64,000 nucleotides of DNA. Source: Odobenus rosmarus divergens (taxonomy: Eukaryota > Chordata > Mammalia > Carnivora > Odobenidae). Shown here piece after piece: positions 30,744-45,200 of the stretch; position 1 is the stretch's first letter, and each line of letters starts with the position of its first letter. The stretch is taken from contig NW_004450302.1 of the NCBI RefSeq assembly GCF_000321225.1, positions 2,591,162 through 2,655,161 on the forward strand, given 5' to 3'. The notes under the pieces were generated by a model, which saw nothing but the letters and a program-made list of their open reading frames with translations, did no database searches and was not told where the DNA came from. Position numbers and translations under genes: made by a program.

Positions 30744-33700
30744 GTGGGTCCTGGCCGCTGCCGGCGGGGTCTTCCCGGCCCCCAAGGGTCGGGAAGACGG
30801 GCAGAGGCCGCAGGGACGGGGAGCCGGGGCTGGGGGTTCCCCCCTGGGGCCGGGCCTGGCGCCGGGGCCCGGCTTCGGGAGGGGCGGGGGAGGGAGGATT
30901 CCCGCCCGGAGGAGGAGCGGGGCTGGCCAGCCGGGCGGAGGCACCCGGAAGGGGGCGTTCGACTCCCCGCCCCCTCGGAGCCCTCTGGGCGGGAGGGTGG
31001 CGCTTCCGGGGGCTGGCAAGAGGTGCGGGCACCCGGGCGGGCCTGGCACCCCCCTCCGCCTGATTGCCGACCCGCCTCAGTGCTGCTCGGCCCGTGGACA
31101 TAGTCTGGGTCCGCCCCGAGGAGGCGGCCGACGCTCCTCGTCCTTGTCCTGTGTTCGGGGGACCCTCCTGCACTCTGACTCTAGGTGCCCGCCGGCGATT
31201 CGGGGCCCTCCCGAGTGCAGAGAGGAGCAAGGGAATGCTTGAAATGCAGACGGCGCCAACCACATGGGCACTGCTGGGCATAGAACCCAATCTGGTTCCC
31301 GATATGTCCCAATGGAGAGATGGTGTCCGAACACGAGGGCACCCCTTGGACAGATGACTTCTCGCCTTAGACTGCGGAGTGGGCAGAAACCTCTGTTTAA
31401 TGTTTTTACTTGGGTCTTTGAGCACCAGCTAGGTACATGCAAGCTCTTAGCAGAATTGTTAGCCGTTTAAGAACTTGCTGACAAGAGTTCCCAGCCTGTT
31501 AGCTGATGCTCCGTCGAGGGGACTGCTGATTCCCAAAAGCCAGGTGCAAACCTAAGGAATGACAAGAGAAACAAAACAAAACCGATACTTTCTTTCTCCA
31601 CCCCACCTCCATCCCCATTGCTGACTTAAGGTTTTCAGCCTCCTACCCGTACTTCTTGGCTTATGTTCCCAGTGGCTTTCTAATTTTAGTTGAATAGGAA
31701 CTGTGTCTTCTCCTCTGGGCAATTGAGAAACCTGTCTTCACTGCATTCCTTGGTTTTGATTCCAATATACCCTCATGTTTGCTTCTTAATTAACTTGATC
31801 CAGAGGGACTGCCTCTGGCTCTTAGTGCACGTTCTCCCAAAGTTTGTTTTTCTTGAAGTTACTTCACTTCTTGCTCACTTACTTGTTCATTCCTAGAGAA
31901 AGGGAGGGAGGAGCTAGAGATCTGCTTTAAGCAATGAATTGGCTCATGGTCCCCCATTACACTGATTTTAAGGGATGATTTATAGGTGATGACTCTTTCA
32001 AGGTACACTAGCATGCACTATCTAAAACTTGCATGCTCTAACCCAGAAGGCATTAAGTATCATAATGGAGGGCTAGGTGTTGAGTTGGTGTTTTGGGTAA
32101 GATTTTTAGGGCTAGAAAGTTAAGGGTGTTGGCCAGTTCACAGAGAGGCTGTTAAAGGAACAGTGCAGGAGTCCACACCATAGAAGTCATTTTGATTAAT
32201 AACACAAAGAAACGTGTTGTCAGCAATAATGAATGTAACTGCAGTGTCTTGTTTTGTTTTAAATTCTTGTGTGCGATGAAGGGGGCGAATCTGTCAGACA
32301 ACCTAGCAGTTGGGCTGATGATGTCAGTGTTCCAGTGGCTTCTAACAGGCATTAATACCTGTTGGAAATGGATTCTCATTGGCTGGGGCGATTGGTAAGT
32401 TTTCTAATTCTGGTTCTTCCCCTTGGTTGTAGAGAGGCTTACCCCCTTCATTTGAAAGCAGCAGCAAGGGAAAAAAAAAAAAAAAAAAGCTGGTCTGACA
32501 TAATTATGAACTCCCTGAGCTAAAGACACAGTGTCTTTGCCAAGGAGACCCAAGTGGAGTTAGTTCATAATCAGATCCTCACCTGACTGCCCCATAGGGA
32601 GAACTGGCTCCTGGAGGAAGAGTGGCATCAGTGTTGACAGCACATAGACTGGCCATTTTTTTTGTTTTTTGTTTTTTTCCTCCGATTCTATTAGTTTGGG
32701 CCTCTGGAGGCCTGTCAGAGGAGATAAGAAGCTGTAAGAAGATTTTGGCAAATTATCTGGGTGAAGGAGCTTCAGGGCGTAACAGCAGATAGGTTAGTTC
32801 ATTTGGCCTTGAACCTCCTCCTTCTGTTGACTAATGGCAGCCCTCTGGAGAAGCTGCAGGGTCTCTGTAACCTGAACCATCCTTTGCCATAGGCATGTGA
32901 TAATTCGAGTCTGCTTTAAGCAAGTATTGCCCATCCAGGGCCCTTATGAAGACATTCTAAACTTGTTGCTGTTAACCAGTAGACCCTGGTATTGGCTTGA
33001 GTTCAGCAATCTTCTAGACTTTGTCACCCCATTTCTATGATGGAAATGTAGCATATTCTTCTTTTATGACTTATCTTCGCCATCTCCATTCTCTGTTTAC
33101 ACACATATTGGAAGCCTTGCTTCCAAGGATTGAAAAATGTAATTATTTTGGAGGGGTGGGCAATGGCCACAGAATGAAAGATGCAGAGAAACACTGCTTT
33201 AAAGTGCGTATAGAGTATTAGAAAGTGTAGAGATGTGAACACTTCTGAGTTTAAATGATTATGTGGTCCAGTTGAAACCTTGTGGGCTGAAGATTTGAAG
33301 TAAAATCTATTTGGAGAAACTCCAGTACTTTCTTATGAGTTTATTGGGTGATACATCTGGTTCCTTTGGGTAGCTTAACTGGATTAGGGAACTTATAGTA
33401 AGTTCTAAGCTAGGAAAACTTGGCCTGCATGCTGGACCAAATCAGTACAAGCTGGACTGAGAAATGGACATCATGATGGAATGCGTTTGTTGATGTTTTG
33501 CTTATTTGTTTTTTGCTCTGGATTAAGAGGGTAAAAACATGGGACATTACCAATTCAAGGGCATTGTCAGCCTAAGTAGGGAAGGGATTAGAGATCGCCC
33601 TAGAAGAGATGCTCCCAGGTGGTACTGGTAGATTTGTTCTAGTTGACAGGATTCCAGAATGGAAAACTGATTTTTCTGCTGCCTCACGGGATGATGGAAA

Positions 33701-36700
33701 GAGAACCCAGGAGCAAGCTCAGCCAGCACTCACTGCTTGGGAGAAGCCATGGCCTCTACCATGTGTCTAGGAAGTGCTCTTTCTGAGTGCTCCGAGGCCG
33801 TCACTGACACGGGGGATGACCAGGCTTCTCATCAGGGCGGGCTCTGGGCTGGTGGGCCCTGGGGAGATGAGCTGTGCTCAGGAGCAGTGGAGAGCGAAAG
33901 GGCTGAGTGTCCAGTTGAGATGCTGTTTAGTCTGTCCCTGGGAGTGGCTCCGAGCAGTGCTGAGATGTCAAGGCTGTTTGTGTCACAGGAAGAGCACGTG
34001 TGCAGGCCCAGCTGTTTGAATGCTTCCTCTGGACACCTCATTCCCTTAGCTACAGTTCGTTTCAGCTGCCGAATCGCACCTGGCCAGAAGCCTCACCATC
34101 GCAGTGCCAAGGTTTAGCTTGGGTGACTGTTGTTTTTGATTCTAATGGCTCTGAGATGCCAGTTTGTCCTTACGCACTGGCCTGCACCCTGCCAAATGTC
34201 CTCTTTCTAGAGCTTCCTCTTTGGGGTATTTGTTACTTCTCCTCTGGGGTTCAGTGGAATCACAAAGCGGCTTCTCAGAGAGTGTGACTGGGGAATAAGA
34301 GACAGCAGACAGGGCCATGTGATTGGAAGTGGAACATTTCAGCCCCTGGTCAGTGTCTAACTGAAGTCTTCTCAGATTGGCTTCAACACGGACCGAAACA
34401 TTTCCCAGCCTTCAGAACAGTAAATGGTATGAAGTCAGCACTCATCTCAGAACTGGTTCGCACCCAGGATGAATGCGGGAGTGACTCAAATAAATGGGCT
34501 AAAGCAGAGAAAGCGTGTTTGTACAGAATGCTCTTCTAGGGGGAAAAAGTGTATCTTGCTTTCGTTTTTTCTCCCATTCTCCAAGACAGTTCTGAGGTCA
34601 GAATTCTTTGTACCATTTCCTGGGGCTGCTCTGTCAGAGTGCAGAGTTTCCACCACCCTCCACTGCCCTGGGTCCCCACTCACTTCTCCAGAGCCCCTTC
34701 TAGGACCACTGGGTGTGCCCAGGGCAGGATACAAATTAGCAAATGACAGTCCCATTTCGAGGAGAGGTGTACATATAGCAGATGCTCTCATCTGAACTCA
34801 TTCGGAAAAGAGCCCCCTCCCCATGTATGTTAATCAAAAAAAGCGTTGAAATGTGGTGCCTTGTGTGTGGTGATGAGGTGTGGGCTTGGAGATATTTGTC
34901 CAGGAGCAGGACTGGACCGTGCTGGTCTGCACACAAGCACTTGTCCCCTCATGAGGTGACTGGCGGGCTTGAGAGTTCCATCTGGGCCTGCACCAGCTGA
35001 GCCGACCGACCTGGCAAGTGGATTCCCAGCCTCCTGCCAGGACACACACATCTGCGGGTTTGCTCTTGTGGTTCTTAAACTCCATTTAGGCTCTCCTGCT
35101 CTCCAGCCTCCAGGATTCATTCATTCATCCATTCAAAAAGAATATACTAAGCACCTACTATGTGCCAGGTAGGGGGGATACAACAGTGGGTAAAGCAAGG
35201 GGCAATCCCTGGCTTTAGGAAGCCTACGTCTTAGTGGGTGACAATAAAATAATTACTCGGTATTAGATGATGGGAAGTGCTAAGGAGAAAAACAGAATAG
35301 AGGCTAGAAGAATGTGAAAGGGTGAAATTTATATAGGGTGGTCAGGGAAAGTTTCACTGAGATGGTGACATGAGAGCAAAACCAGAGTGAAGGAAGAGAA
35401 TCAGCCATGCTCAGTCTGGGGTGGGAGGCGGAGGGTGAAGGAGAACAGCAAGTGCAAAGGCCCTGAGAAGGGGCCAAACCTGGCATGTTGGGAAACCGCA
35501 GGGAGGCGAGCGTGGCTGAAGCAGTGAAGGGGAGTGACAGGATAGGTCAGAGGGGTCACAGGAGACAGGTCACATAGGGCCCTTATGTGTCGTGGTGGGG
35601 ACTTTGGTTCTTACTTTGAATGGGAGAGGGGATGCTGTTTGGGGGCGGGGGGGCTCTGAGCAGAGGAGTACCATGAAGTGTGGATAGGCCTCATTCTGGA
35701 TGCATGTAGCGAATAGGCTGATGGGAACAAGGTCAGAAGCCCAGCTAGGAGGTTTTTGCATTTAACCAGGGGAGAGATGATGCAGACCTGAATCTGGGTG
35801 ATAATAAGAGGTGGTGGTGAGAGCAGTCAGATTCTGAATATATTTTGAAGGTAGAACCTAAAGTGTCTGCTGACTATCAGATGTAGAGTGTGGAAAAAAA
35901 GAAGGGGCAAGGATGACTTGCAGGGTTTTTAGCACCAGACCACTAGAAGGACAGAATTCCTTGCATGAGGAAGTTTGAAGGAGACACGGAATTAGAGCGA
36001 TATCAGGGGCTAGTTAGGTTTGAGATGCTTCTTAACATATCCACGTGGAGATGTCAGTAGGCAGTTGGATATACAAGTCTGCAGATATAAATTTGGAAGT
36101 CATCATTATGTAGAACCTATGTACTGTTGGTTTTTAAAGCTGTGAGGCTAGGGCGCCTGGGTGGCTCAGTTGGTTAAGCGACTGTCTTCGGCTCAGGTCA
36201 TGATCCTGGAGTCCCAGGATCGAGCCCCACATTGGGCTCCCTGCTCAGCGGGGAGTCTGCTTCTCCCTCTGACCCTCCCCCTCTCGTGTTCTCTCTCTCA
36301 TTCTCTCTCTCTCTCAAATAAATAAATAAATAAATAATCTTAAAAAAAAGCTGTGAGGCTAGATGAAATCACCCAGGAGACAGGTGTAGACAGAAGAAAG
36401 GTAAATGCTGAGACGGCACCCTGGGGCTGCCCAACCAATTAGAATTTGAGGAGAGGAGGACCCAGCAAAGGAATCTTCGAAGAAGTAGCTAGAGAGGTAG
36501 GCCAACCTGGCAAGTGTGTCCTCAAAGCCAAGTGGAGAAAGTGTTTCAAGGAGAAAGGGGTCTGCTGTCAGATCAACACCTAGAATGAGGCCTGAGAATT
36601 AACTGTTAGACTTAGCAACGTGAGGTCACTGGTGGTTTCTGTGGCATAGCAAAACCTGGAGCAGTTCCAGGAATGGCAGGGGAGGAATTAGGGGCAGCAA

Positions 36701-39700
36701 TTATGGGTAACTGGCAAGGGGTTTTGCTTGAAATGGAGAGAAATAATGGAACTTAGCTGATGTAGGGAATTTTAACTTCTTAATGAAATTGTGGGCCCAC
36801 ATAAGGGTCCTGGGCTGAGGCTGGGGTTAAAGTTGGGCGCAGGGAAGACAGGATGGCTCCTAAAGTGTCTGGATAGAGACAGTATCTTTTCCACCCTCCT
36901 CCTCTGGCCTGAGGCATTAGCCGGCTTAGCCAGCCGCCACCCACAGTGCCCTCCTGAATTGGAAGTCAGTGAAGTTCCTTTTACCCGTATTGAGCTCTTC
37001 TGTATGGTTATTACAGTGCTGGAGACTTGCTTCTCAGCGCTTTGGAGTCTTTAACTACCAGTGTTGCTGCTCCCTCCATGCGGGCCAGTTCCCTTAGCTC
37101 ATTTATGAACGCCCTTTGAGGTCCAGCTTTGTTCTCTTAAACCAGCCATGGCTTGCTTTTCCCTTACCAGCTCTGAATTCTTCCAGGCCAGGCAACTGGG
37201 AGACACTGGGCTTAGACACTGTTTTGTTGGCTTCCGGCCCAGCCGAGCTGACCAAAATAGCCAGCAGAAGGACTGTTTGTGCAGAGTGAAATTCCTCCAG
37301 GGGAAATAACATAGCACATGGCCAAGAAAGCCATGGTAGGAACCCATGAGGCAAAGAAAAAAAAAAAAAAAAAGCCAAGTACCCCCAAGGTCTGGCTATG
37401 GAGTTTGACCCAAGTTCTCTCCAGAGGGAAAAGAACTTCCTAAAGCATATTGTGGTATTTCTTTGGACCCCTTCTCTCATTCCTTGTGTCTCAGGAGTAG
37501 TGTTCTCAAGTGAAAGACCAGTGGAATGGCCCCCAGTCTGATGGCCAGGACTTCAGGGTCCTGTTTGAGGCCTCTTCCTGTTACTGGTGCTCCTTGAGCC
37601 AGCCCATGGAAAGACCTCTAGGACAGATACCACTCCCTGCTCTGTGATGGGAGTGAGTGCTGTGAAGGGGGCTGTGGGGCCTATACATTGGCATATAGCG
37701 GGGGCACTTGACCCAGACTTGGGGGGCTGGAAGGGAAGAGGTCAGGAGAGGTTTTACCTGAGTGAGTTATAAACCGAGCTCTGGGGACCGCAGTTGGCCA
37801 GATAAATGATAGAGCGTACGTGCGTGTGCGCAAACTTGGGCTCCAAGTGAGAGAGGGCATGTCATAGTTCCAGAAATGGAAAACACTGACGTGCCTGTGG
37901 GGAGAGTTGGAAGAGCAAGAGATAAAGGAGAGGTAGAGGGGGGAAGGGCAGATTGTTTTGGCTTTTACAAGCTTATCATAAGATCATCTGGAAGCTATTG
38001 AAGGGTATAATTAGGGGAGTGGCTGGATGGGATTTGCATTTTAAAGATTCTTCTGACACTGATAGTGGAGGCTGGATTAGAGCGGGCAAGGCCAGAGGCT
38101 GGGGAGCCATTTTGAAGGCTTTGGGCAGTATTCCAGGCTGAGCGGAAGGTGGTTAATGCCAGGGTCATGGCGAAGGGGATGGAGAGCAGTGAGTGGATTG
38201 GAAAGAGGTTTATATTTAGGAGGTAGAATCATGAGGACTTGATGAGTCATTGGCGATGAGGATGATGTTCAGGTTTCCTTGTGATTAGAAATACCAGAGA
38301 GAGGCTGGTTTAACCAAAGACTCCTCCGGCCTGCAGGCGCTGAAGGACCCCTGGGTTGTGTGCTGGGATGTGGTGTAGCAGTGCAGTGAAAACTGGCCCG
38401 GCCCACCCTGGGCACCCTCCTATGAATACCGACAGAGACATTAAGCCCATGATTACTTAAAGGGTGGCCAGGGTTACCAGAGGGGTTAACCTCCTCCCAG
38501 GGGTCTGCGTAAATGACACGCTGGATCCGGAGTGGGCTCTCAATAAATTTCTCTGGGAAAAAAACAGGCTGAGACCTGAAGGGTGAGTAGGTGTTGGCCA
38601 GTGAAGAGAGAAGAAAAAGTTCTGAGCAACGAAAGGGCAGTGGCAGAAATGAAAACTGCAGGGAAATGGAAGAGGGCCTGTGGAGGCTGGGGATGAGAAA
38701 GCTGGGGAAGAGAATGGGCAAAGGTGGCAGCTCAGTGTGGGCAGTCCTGTGGCCCATCCGAGCGAAGGCCTGCAGAGGGCTAGATGTAGCTGTCTGCCAC
38801 TCAGGAGACCGGGGCCGCACACAGACCCTGGAGTCTTCAGTCTGCGGACAGTGCCTGAAGCCTTGTGAGTGGGCACGGTCGCTTGTGGAACGGGTGTTGG
38901 GTGAGAAGGAGGGGTGTTGAGGAATGGTAGTACTGAAGGGTGGCAAAAGGCAGAGGAGCCCACAAGGGGAAGAGGGGGCCAGAGAAGTAGGAGAAGATCC
39001 GTGGGAATTTTGAGGAGGAGGAGGAAACAGTGAAAGGGTCAAGAACTGCTGAAGAGGGTCTGTTGGCTCTAGCAGTGAGGAGGTCCTCGGTGACCTGGGC
39101 AGGAGCAGTGTCCGCAGGGAGCTGCTGCTCCGGCAAATTAGCAAGTGAGAAAGGAGGGAAGCAGTAAAGTGCTGGCAGCTTTTTCACCAAGTTTAGCCAG
39201 GGAGGGAGGAAAAAAAAGGCTGTCACTGGAGGGGATGGTGGTGGAGATGGCTTATCTGTCCATCAAAAGCCAGAGGCTCAGCCACGGATGCCTTTTCTGC
39301 TGTGTTGGAACTAAACTGGCTTCCAGTATGGGGAAAGGAAAAGTCAGGGGTGGTGCCGTCAAGCCCTAGACCCCACCCCCCAACCCCCCAGTCTGGAAGC
39401 CTTGCTTGATGCCACTGGAAGTTTTCCTTGGATGGAGCCTAAGAGAGCTACTCTTGCTTGTGTAATAAATCACGGTCAATCTTCACCAGCCAAGGGACTG
39501 TTGGGAAAGTTTTAGCCAACCTGAATTAATGAAAAGTCTGAATGACTGAACTCTGAAAGGAGTGCAGCTTTTCTTTCAAGAATACTGAGTAAATCCCACT
39601 TAACCGCGTTGCTAAATGTAGGTTTCAGTGACTAGACGTAAACTGTTAAAAGCAAATGGTACGATTAAAATGGTAGAAGCAGTATAAAACAATTACATGA

Positions 39701-42212
39701 TTATGCCCAGGAGTCCCTTTGCAGTCTTCATACAATAGTTAGCCTCACTTTGAATAGTATGAAGACAAATTTAAGCACAATTTATGTCCAAATTACACAT
39801 TTAGATATAAGGTTCCAAATCAGTGAGGTTCAAAGATCATAGTCTTGCAGTTACGTATCTACACCACTTCTGAACCACTTTTCATTTTCAGACACCCAAC
39901 TGGAAATGCTTCTCTTTTCCCTTTCATGGTTAATCCCAGGATATAATTCTGCAATAGCAGGGAGATCAGTCTGTTTTGGTTACCCAAGCTTGCAGCCCAA
40001 GCTCAGTGGCACTAGGAGAGATACTTACAAACTCTGGTTTGAAAGCTAGAGGGTTATTGCAGGAGCAAGCTGCAGAGGAAAATGAAACCAAACTGAAATG
40101 GTACAATGTCAGGCCCAGCAGTTCTGGCAGCTTGCTTCAGTAAATCCTGCTGTTAATTTCCTAACTGAAGAATCGCTCTGAGCCCAGCCCGAGCTCCAAA
40201 CCGTTTGAGTCCAGGGTATCAAAGACTGCGGAGGGAGAGAGGAAGATGGGAAAGGGAGATGAGTAAGACGCACGAGGCCCGTTTTCATTTCATTTGCACC
40301 CTGTCCTGTTCTAGTGCCCTTCCGTTTCCTTACCAGAAGATGTCTGTCTGCAGGAGAGTCAGTCACCCATTTTAGCTAAAGGGAACCTGAGTCCAGGGGA
40401 GCCTCCTGGGAGAGCCCCCTGCCTTCCCTTCCCAGCCTTGGCCGCAAGTAACTCAGCTTGTTTTTAACAGCAACACGATCTGAGAATTTAAAAAATCTTC
40501 AAGATCATTTAGTCCAGCTTCCCACCCCATCTAGACATCCCATCTCCAACAGAGACACACATCCTGCCTCTTGTCTAAATGATTCCAGAAAAGGGAGAAC
40601 ATTACCTCAAAAGGCAACTGATTCCATTTTTTGAAAGTTCTCCCTTCTGTTAATTTGAAATCTTCCTTTTTAAAATAAACTCTACATCCAGCGTGGGGCT
40701 CCAACTCACAGCCCCGAGATCAGAAGTCAAATGCTATACCTCCTGACCCAGCCAGGCACCTCAAAATCTGCCTTCTTGACGTTTCTACCCTGAAGTCTTT
40801 GAACCACGTGTGGGATGGATGCCCTGGTGGGTATCACTAGTCTGGCATCCTGGCCACACCACTGCAGCTGTCCAATGAACAATCGTCAATTGAAAATGCC
40901 CCTTTTAACATATCCCTCAGAACGAAACCTGACACTCCAGATGTGGCCTGAATGTGCAGAACACACTAGGACGATTATTTTTATTCCTCTGTGATTGAAC
41001 TTTTGGAAATGCAGTCCAAGATTGCAGTAGATTTTTGGCAACCACATCTAGATTCTCTTGCCTCCTGTTTAGTTTTGAGGCAAACCCACTGGGGCTTTTT
41101 CACAGGAGAACCACTATGAAGCTCTGTTGTTCCGTCCTATATGCATGTGAATTTTTTTTTTAACCCAAGTGCAGGATGTACTCAACTTCAAAATTTAAAC
41201 CACTATTTAGTGATTATCCACTGTGTGTGCGCTGCTTCCATAGTAATTATTGACACCTCCCAGAATCCCAGGAGGGTGCTGTTCCCTCTGTCCTATAGAT
41301 GGCACAGTGAGCCTGAGAGGGATGCCCCAGCCACCCCACTGATGACGGCACGGCCGCAACTCTCATTTAGGTCTAGAACCTCATGCTCTAAAGCACTGCA
41401 CATACTAGTTTTTAAAGATCTCTTTCAACCGTAATACCGACAGCCAGTGTATTTATAATCCTTCTCGGTTTTGTGACATCTGCAAGTTGAAGTTGTCTGC
41501 TTGGTCTTTGCATAGTTTTCCAAACTTGGGTGGTGGGTCGACTACTCTAAAGCCATGTTTTCCAGCCTCTAGGGCACAGAACCAATTTAGTGAGTCACAA
41601 CCAGCATTTTAAAAAAATGAAATAGAGTAGAAAAATACCTAAGTCCGTCACACATAGTAAGGGCAGATTTTTTTTTTTTCAAGAAACTCACTGCATGAGC
41701 ACAGGACAGGGAAGTGTGTGGGTGCGTGCATACTGGGTCTTGACGTAAACTGTTTTTATAACTGTGGCTCATTGTCTAAATAGTTTGAACACTGCTCTAA
41801 AGGAAAAATGTTTTTGAGTCAACTTAGATCGTTTTCATTTATAATGCTGCAACTTAATTATGCACACAAATCTGTTTATCAGCTCATTGATCCAGCTCCT
41901 ATAAAATTAATTAAATAACTACCAAAAAGCCAGTAAAAGTCATCACCAGCTGCATTCTGGGAGGATGACATCTGATTGAACCCGGATCACTGCTGTCAGC
42001 ATAAGCACGGCCAACTTGACACCTCAGGCTGCTTGAGTTTCGCACACCTACCCTGCTGTGTCTTGTGCCAAGCAACACACTCCTCCCACGCTTCTGAAGA
42101 GCCGTCATCCCTCACTTTGCACAAATGTACCGTGAATTAAAACGTGCAGAATTAAGTTGTCTTAATTAGCCCACGCAGTCAGAGTGGTGCCAGTTGGCAC
42201 CAGTACAGTTGT

Positions 42213-42246
<34 letters not shown>

Positions 42247-45200
42247 CCCAAAACAGGCAAAGCTTGGTAAAGTAGCAGTCACCCAGTGGATGTTTGTTTT
42301 CAAAAGAGGACCATCACAGTGATAACACAAGAAGAAAACATTCTGGCAGAAAAAGCACGCGCCTCCAAGGAGAAGCTGCAGACCCTCATCCTGGGACCCA
42401 CCCCTAGTTTGAGACACCCTGATTGCCCCTGCAGCAGCAAACCCCTCAGGATGTGCAGATCTCAGCACTTTTAGGGGGAGGCACATCTGGCTTAGCCCCC
42501 AGACTAGACCATCCTGCCTGCAGTTTTTTCCCTTCTTGTTCCTAAGAATATTATGAAGATGTCAGTCAGATGCCTTGTTGAAATAAACACGGTATATATT
42601 CTTCTCTTGATGTACCCATGCAAAACCCCATAAGGCAGCATGACTCTGTCTTTGCAACCCCATGCTTATTCCTTATGATCATTGTCTCCTTCGGTAATTG
42701 TAGTGTGCTGTTTGGTCATGTGTTCTTGGATTTTGCCAAGGATCAGTGTCTGTAATATTTCAGGATCTCCCTATACAATTTTGTCCAGAGCTGCCCTTTG
42801 GCTTCTCACACAGTTTATTTCTCTGAAATAATAACCTTGTTTCTGTACTTCCCGAAAGCTACCTTCCAAAGGTTTAGGATGCAAGTCTCACTGCCTGGTG
42901 TCCTTCTCCTTAGTGATTTATGAACTACAGGATGGCATAGATTCTCTCCCCACCCCAAATTCTCATGATTTCCATCTTACTTCTGTTTCTCTTATATCAG
43001 ATTTCAGAGTAGTTCCTCTCATTAATTGCTCACCATTCTTTTTTTTCTTTATTAAAAAAAAAAAAGCAGAATAGAGTATATTGACTGTGGGAAAATGAGA
43101 AAATCCAGAAGAACCAGGAGAAAAATTCTTTAAGTCAAGCAAAATTCTACCACCAAGAGATAATGGGTTTCAACATTCCAGCATTTTCAAAGACTCTTCC
43201 TGTTGTACTCACATATAGAAATATGTACATGTTTAACAAAAATAGAATTTCCTCTATTTTCATTCTTCTCATTATATTCAGTCATTAGTTCTAGTCTTGG
43301 TGAAGCCTTTGGGGCCATACCTGTTAGCCTATGTAAATTCACTTAAAGCGATTACCCATATGCTGAAGATCATTTCCTGGGCCATGGTGCTTTTGTGGTG
43401 AAGGCTGAGCATAAAGCACCTAAGACTTCTTCATGGAGCAGGTGTATCTTTGTCAGGGATCCTGGCTGAGAGATGCTTCTCTCCCAGGCTCACTTGGCAT
43501 CTGGCTATAGCAGGAGTGAGCAAGAAGCTTGGGTTAGAACTAGAGGATTAACTGGAGTTGCAGGGGTGAGGGGGACTCCCCTGCTCACCAAATAGGGATT
43601 CCGACCCAGCTAGAGAGAGTCAGCAGTACCCCATAGAGACAGCTCTGTTAGGTCACTGAAGCTGGTCTTGGCAAAGTCTCGTATCTTCATGTTGTCCCAG
43701 GCTTGATGATGGCTGGAGACAGGACCAGCTGCCCTCACAGCCCGGGATGGACAAGTCATCGGAGAGCAGAGGTCATTCACTGAACAAGATGTAGGGTTGC
43801 TAACCTTGAGTGGTGAGGTGTGAGGAAAGGTTTGCCTCTCAGAGAAGCAGCAGTGAAGAGAGGCAAAAAGGGTATCTGAGGCCCGTGGGCCTGGGTTCCG
43901 TTTGGGCATCTTGTGCATTATTCTGTCTTTCCTTCCAACAGATCCACAGACCAGCATGGCCGCTACTGCCGCTGTCAGTCCCAGTGACTACCTGCAGCCC
44001 GCCGCCTCCACCACCCAGGTGAGTGGGCAGCGGGTTCTGAGCGTTGGGGGCTGCATCAGCCTGGAAGCACTCGCTGAAGCTGACATTAAACCACAGCTGA
44101 AGACTCTGTCCTGGCTCACTATAAACACCCTGGGATATGAGCCCTGGGAAGGTTCGGTTGTCTGCTTTTTCTGAACTGAGAAGCCAGGGCCACTTACCTG
44201 AGGTGGCACAAGTTGAGTCGGGGGGGAAAAGCAGGATTTTCCCACTTGACCATAAAAGGGAAATAGAGGCTGGGTCCCTACAGTCCAGAGGCTCTGTCCT
44301 TGTCACTTCGAAAGAGCAGCCCTCCCCACCTTACCAAAGTGTTTATTCTTCCTGTGGCCCGTCCCTTCTTCTTTCCCTCCGTCTCTCCCTCAGCCCTTCC
44401 TCAGCTGGGGAATCAGGGGCCCCTTAACCCCTGTGATGGGCCAATGGACTTCTGCCTAAGAGCTGAGGATGATTCCGTGACCCCCTGAGAAACAAGGCTG
44501 CTGGGAAGTAAGGGTGTTCGTTCACCCTGTAAATGGGGGCTCCTGGAGAGTTCCTTCCTGAGAAAGACATTGCTCACTCTTTGTCCCTCAAAGAGGAGCC
44601 AGCAGGGAAGGGAAAGATGTCGGCACCATGCCTACCACAGAGGTGGCGAAGAGCCTGCCAAGAGGAGAGGACCATGAAGGGCGGAGGGTGGCTGGGCAGC
44701 AGGTTCATGTCTCACTTTCCTCTGCTTGTTCTCTCGCAGGATTCCCAGCCATCTCCTCTAGCCCTGCTTGCCGCAACATGTAGCAAAATTGGCCCTCCCG
44801 CCGTGGAAGCTGCAGTGACCCCTCCTGCTCCCCCCCAGCCCACACCACGGAAACTCGTCCCCATCAAACCTGCCCCTCTCCCTCTCAGTCCTGGCAAGAA
44901 TAGCTTTGGAATCTTGTCCTCCAAAGGAAACATCCTTCAGATTCAGGGGTCACAACTGAGTGCATCCTATCCTGGGGGGCAGCTGGTGTTCGCTATCCAG
45001 AACCCCACTGTGATCAACAAAGGGACCCGATCAAATGCCAATATCCAGTACCAGGCGGTCCCTCAGATACAGGCGAGCAACTCCCAGACCATCCAGGTAC
45101 AGCCCAGTCTCACCAACCAGATCCAGATCATCCCCGGCACCAGCCAGGCCATCATCAGCCCCTCACCATCCAGTCACAAGCCTGTGCCCATCAAGCCAGC

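Larger units (their letters stand above)
30600..31250. promoter_or_regulatory. SP2: CpG island of SP2
   Basis: High GC with frequent CpG from the promoter through exon 1 into the first part of intron 1, including GGC-triplet stretches at 30694-30718 and many GC boxes. CpG density falls to background by about 31250. Typical of a broadly expressed gene. Confidence 0.85.

Noticed and set aside
30541..31425. 294-codon minus-strand open frame over the SP2 CpG island
   Set aside because: Low-complexity Pro/Ala/Arg/Gly translation typical of CpG islands read antisense; no recognisable domain.
32192..32398. Extra SP2 coding exon ending in GATTG|GTAAGT
   Set aside because: A good donor and a short open frame, but no acceptor, no homology to SP2 and no frame link to exon 2; at most an untranslated alternative exon.
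38269..39144. 291-codon minus-strand open frame in SP2 intron 1
   Set aside because: Lies partly in ancient-repeat-like sequence and its Ser/Pro/Leu-rich translation matches nothing known to me.
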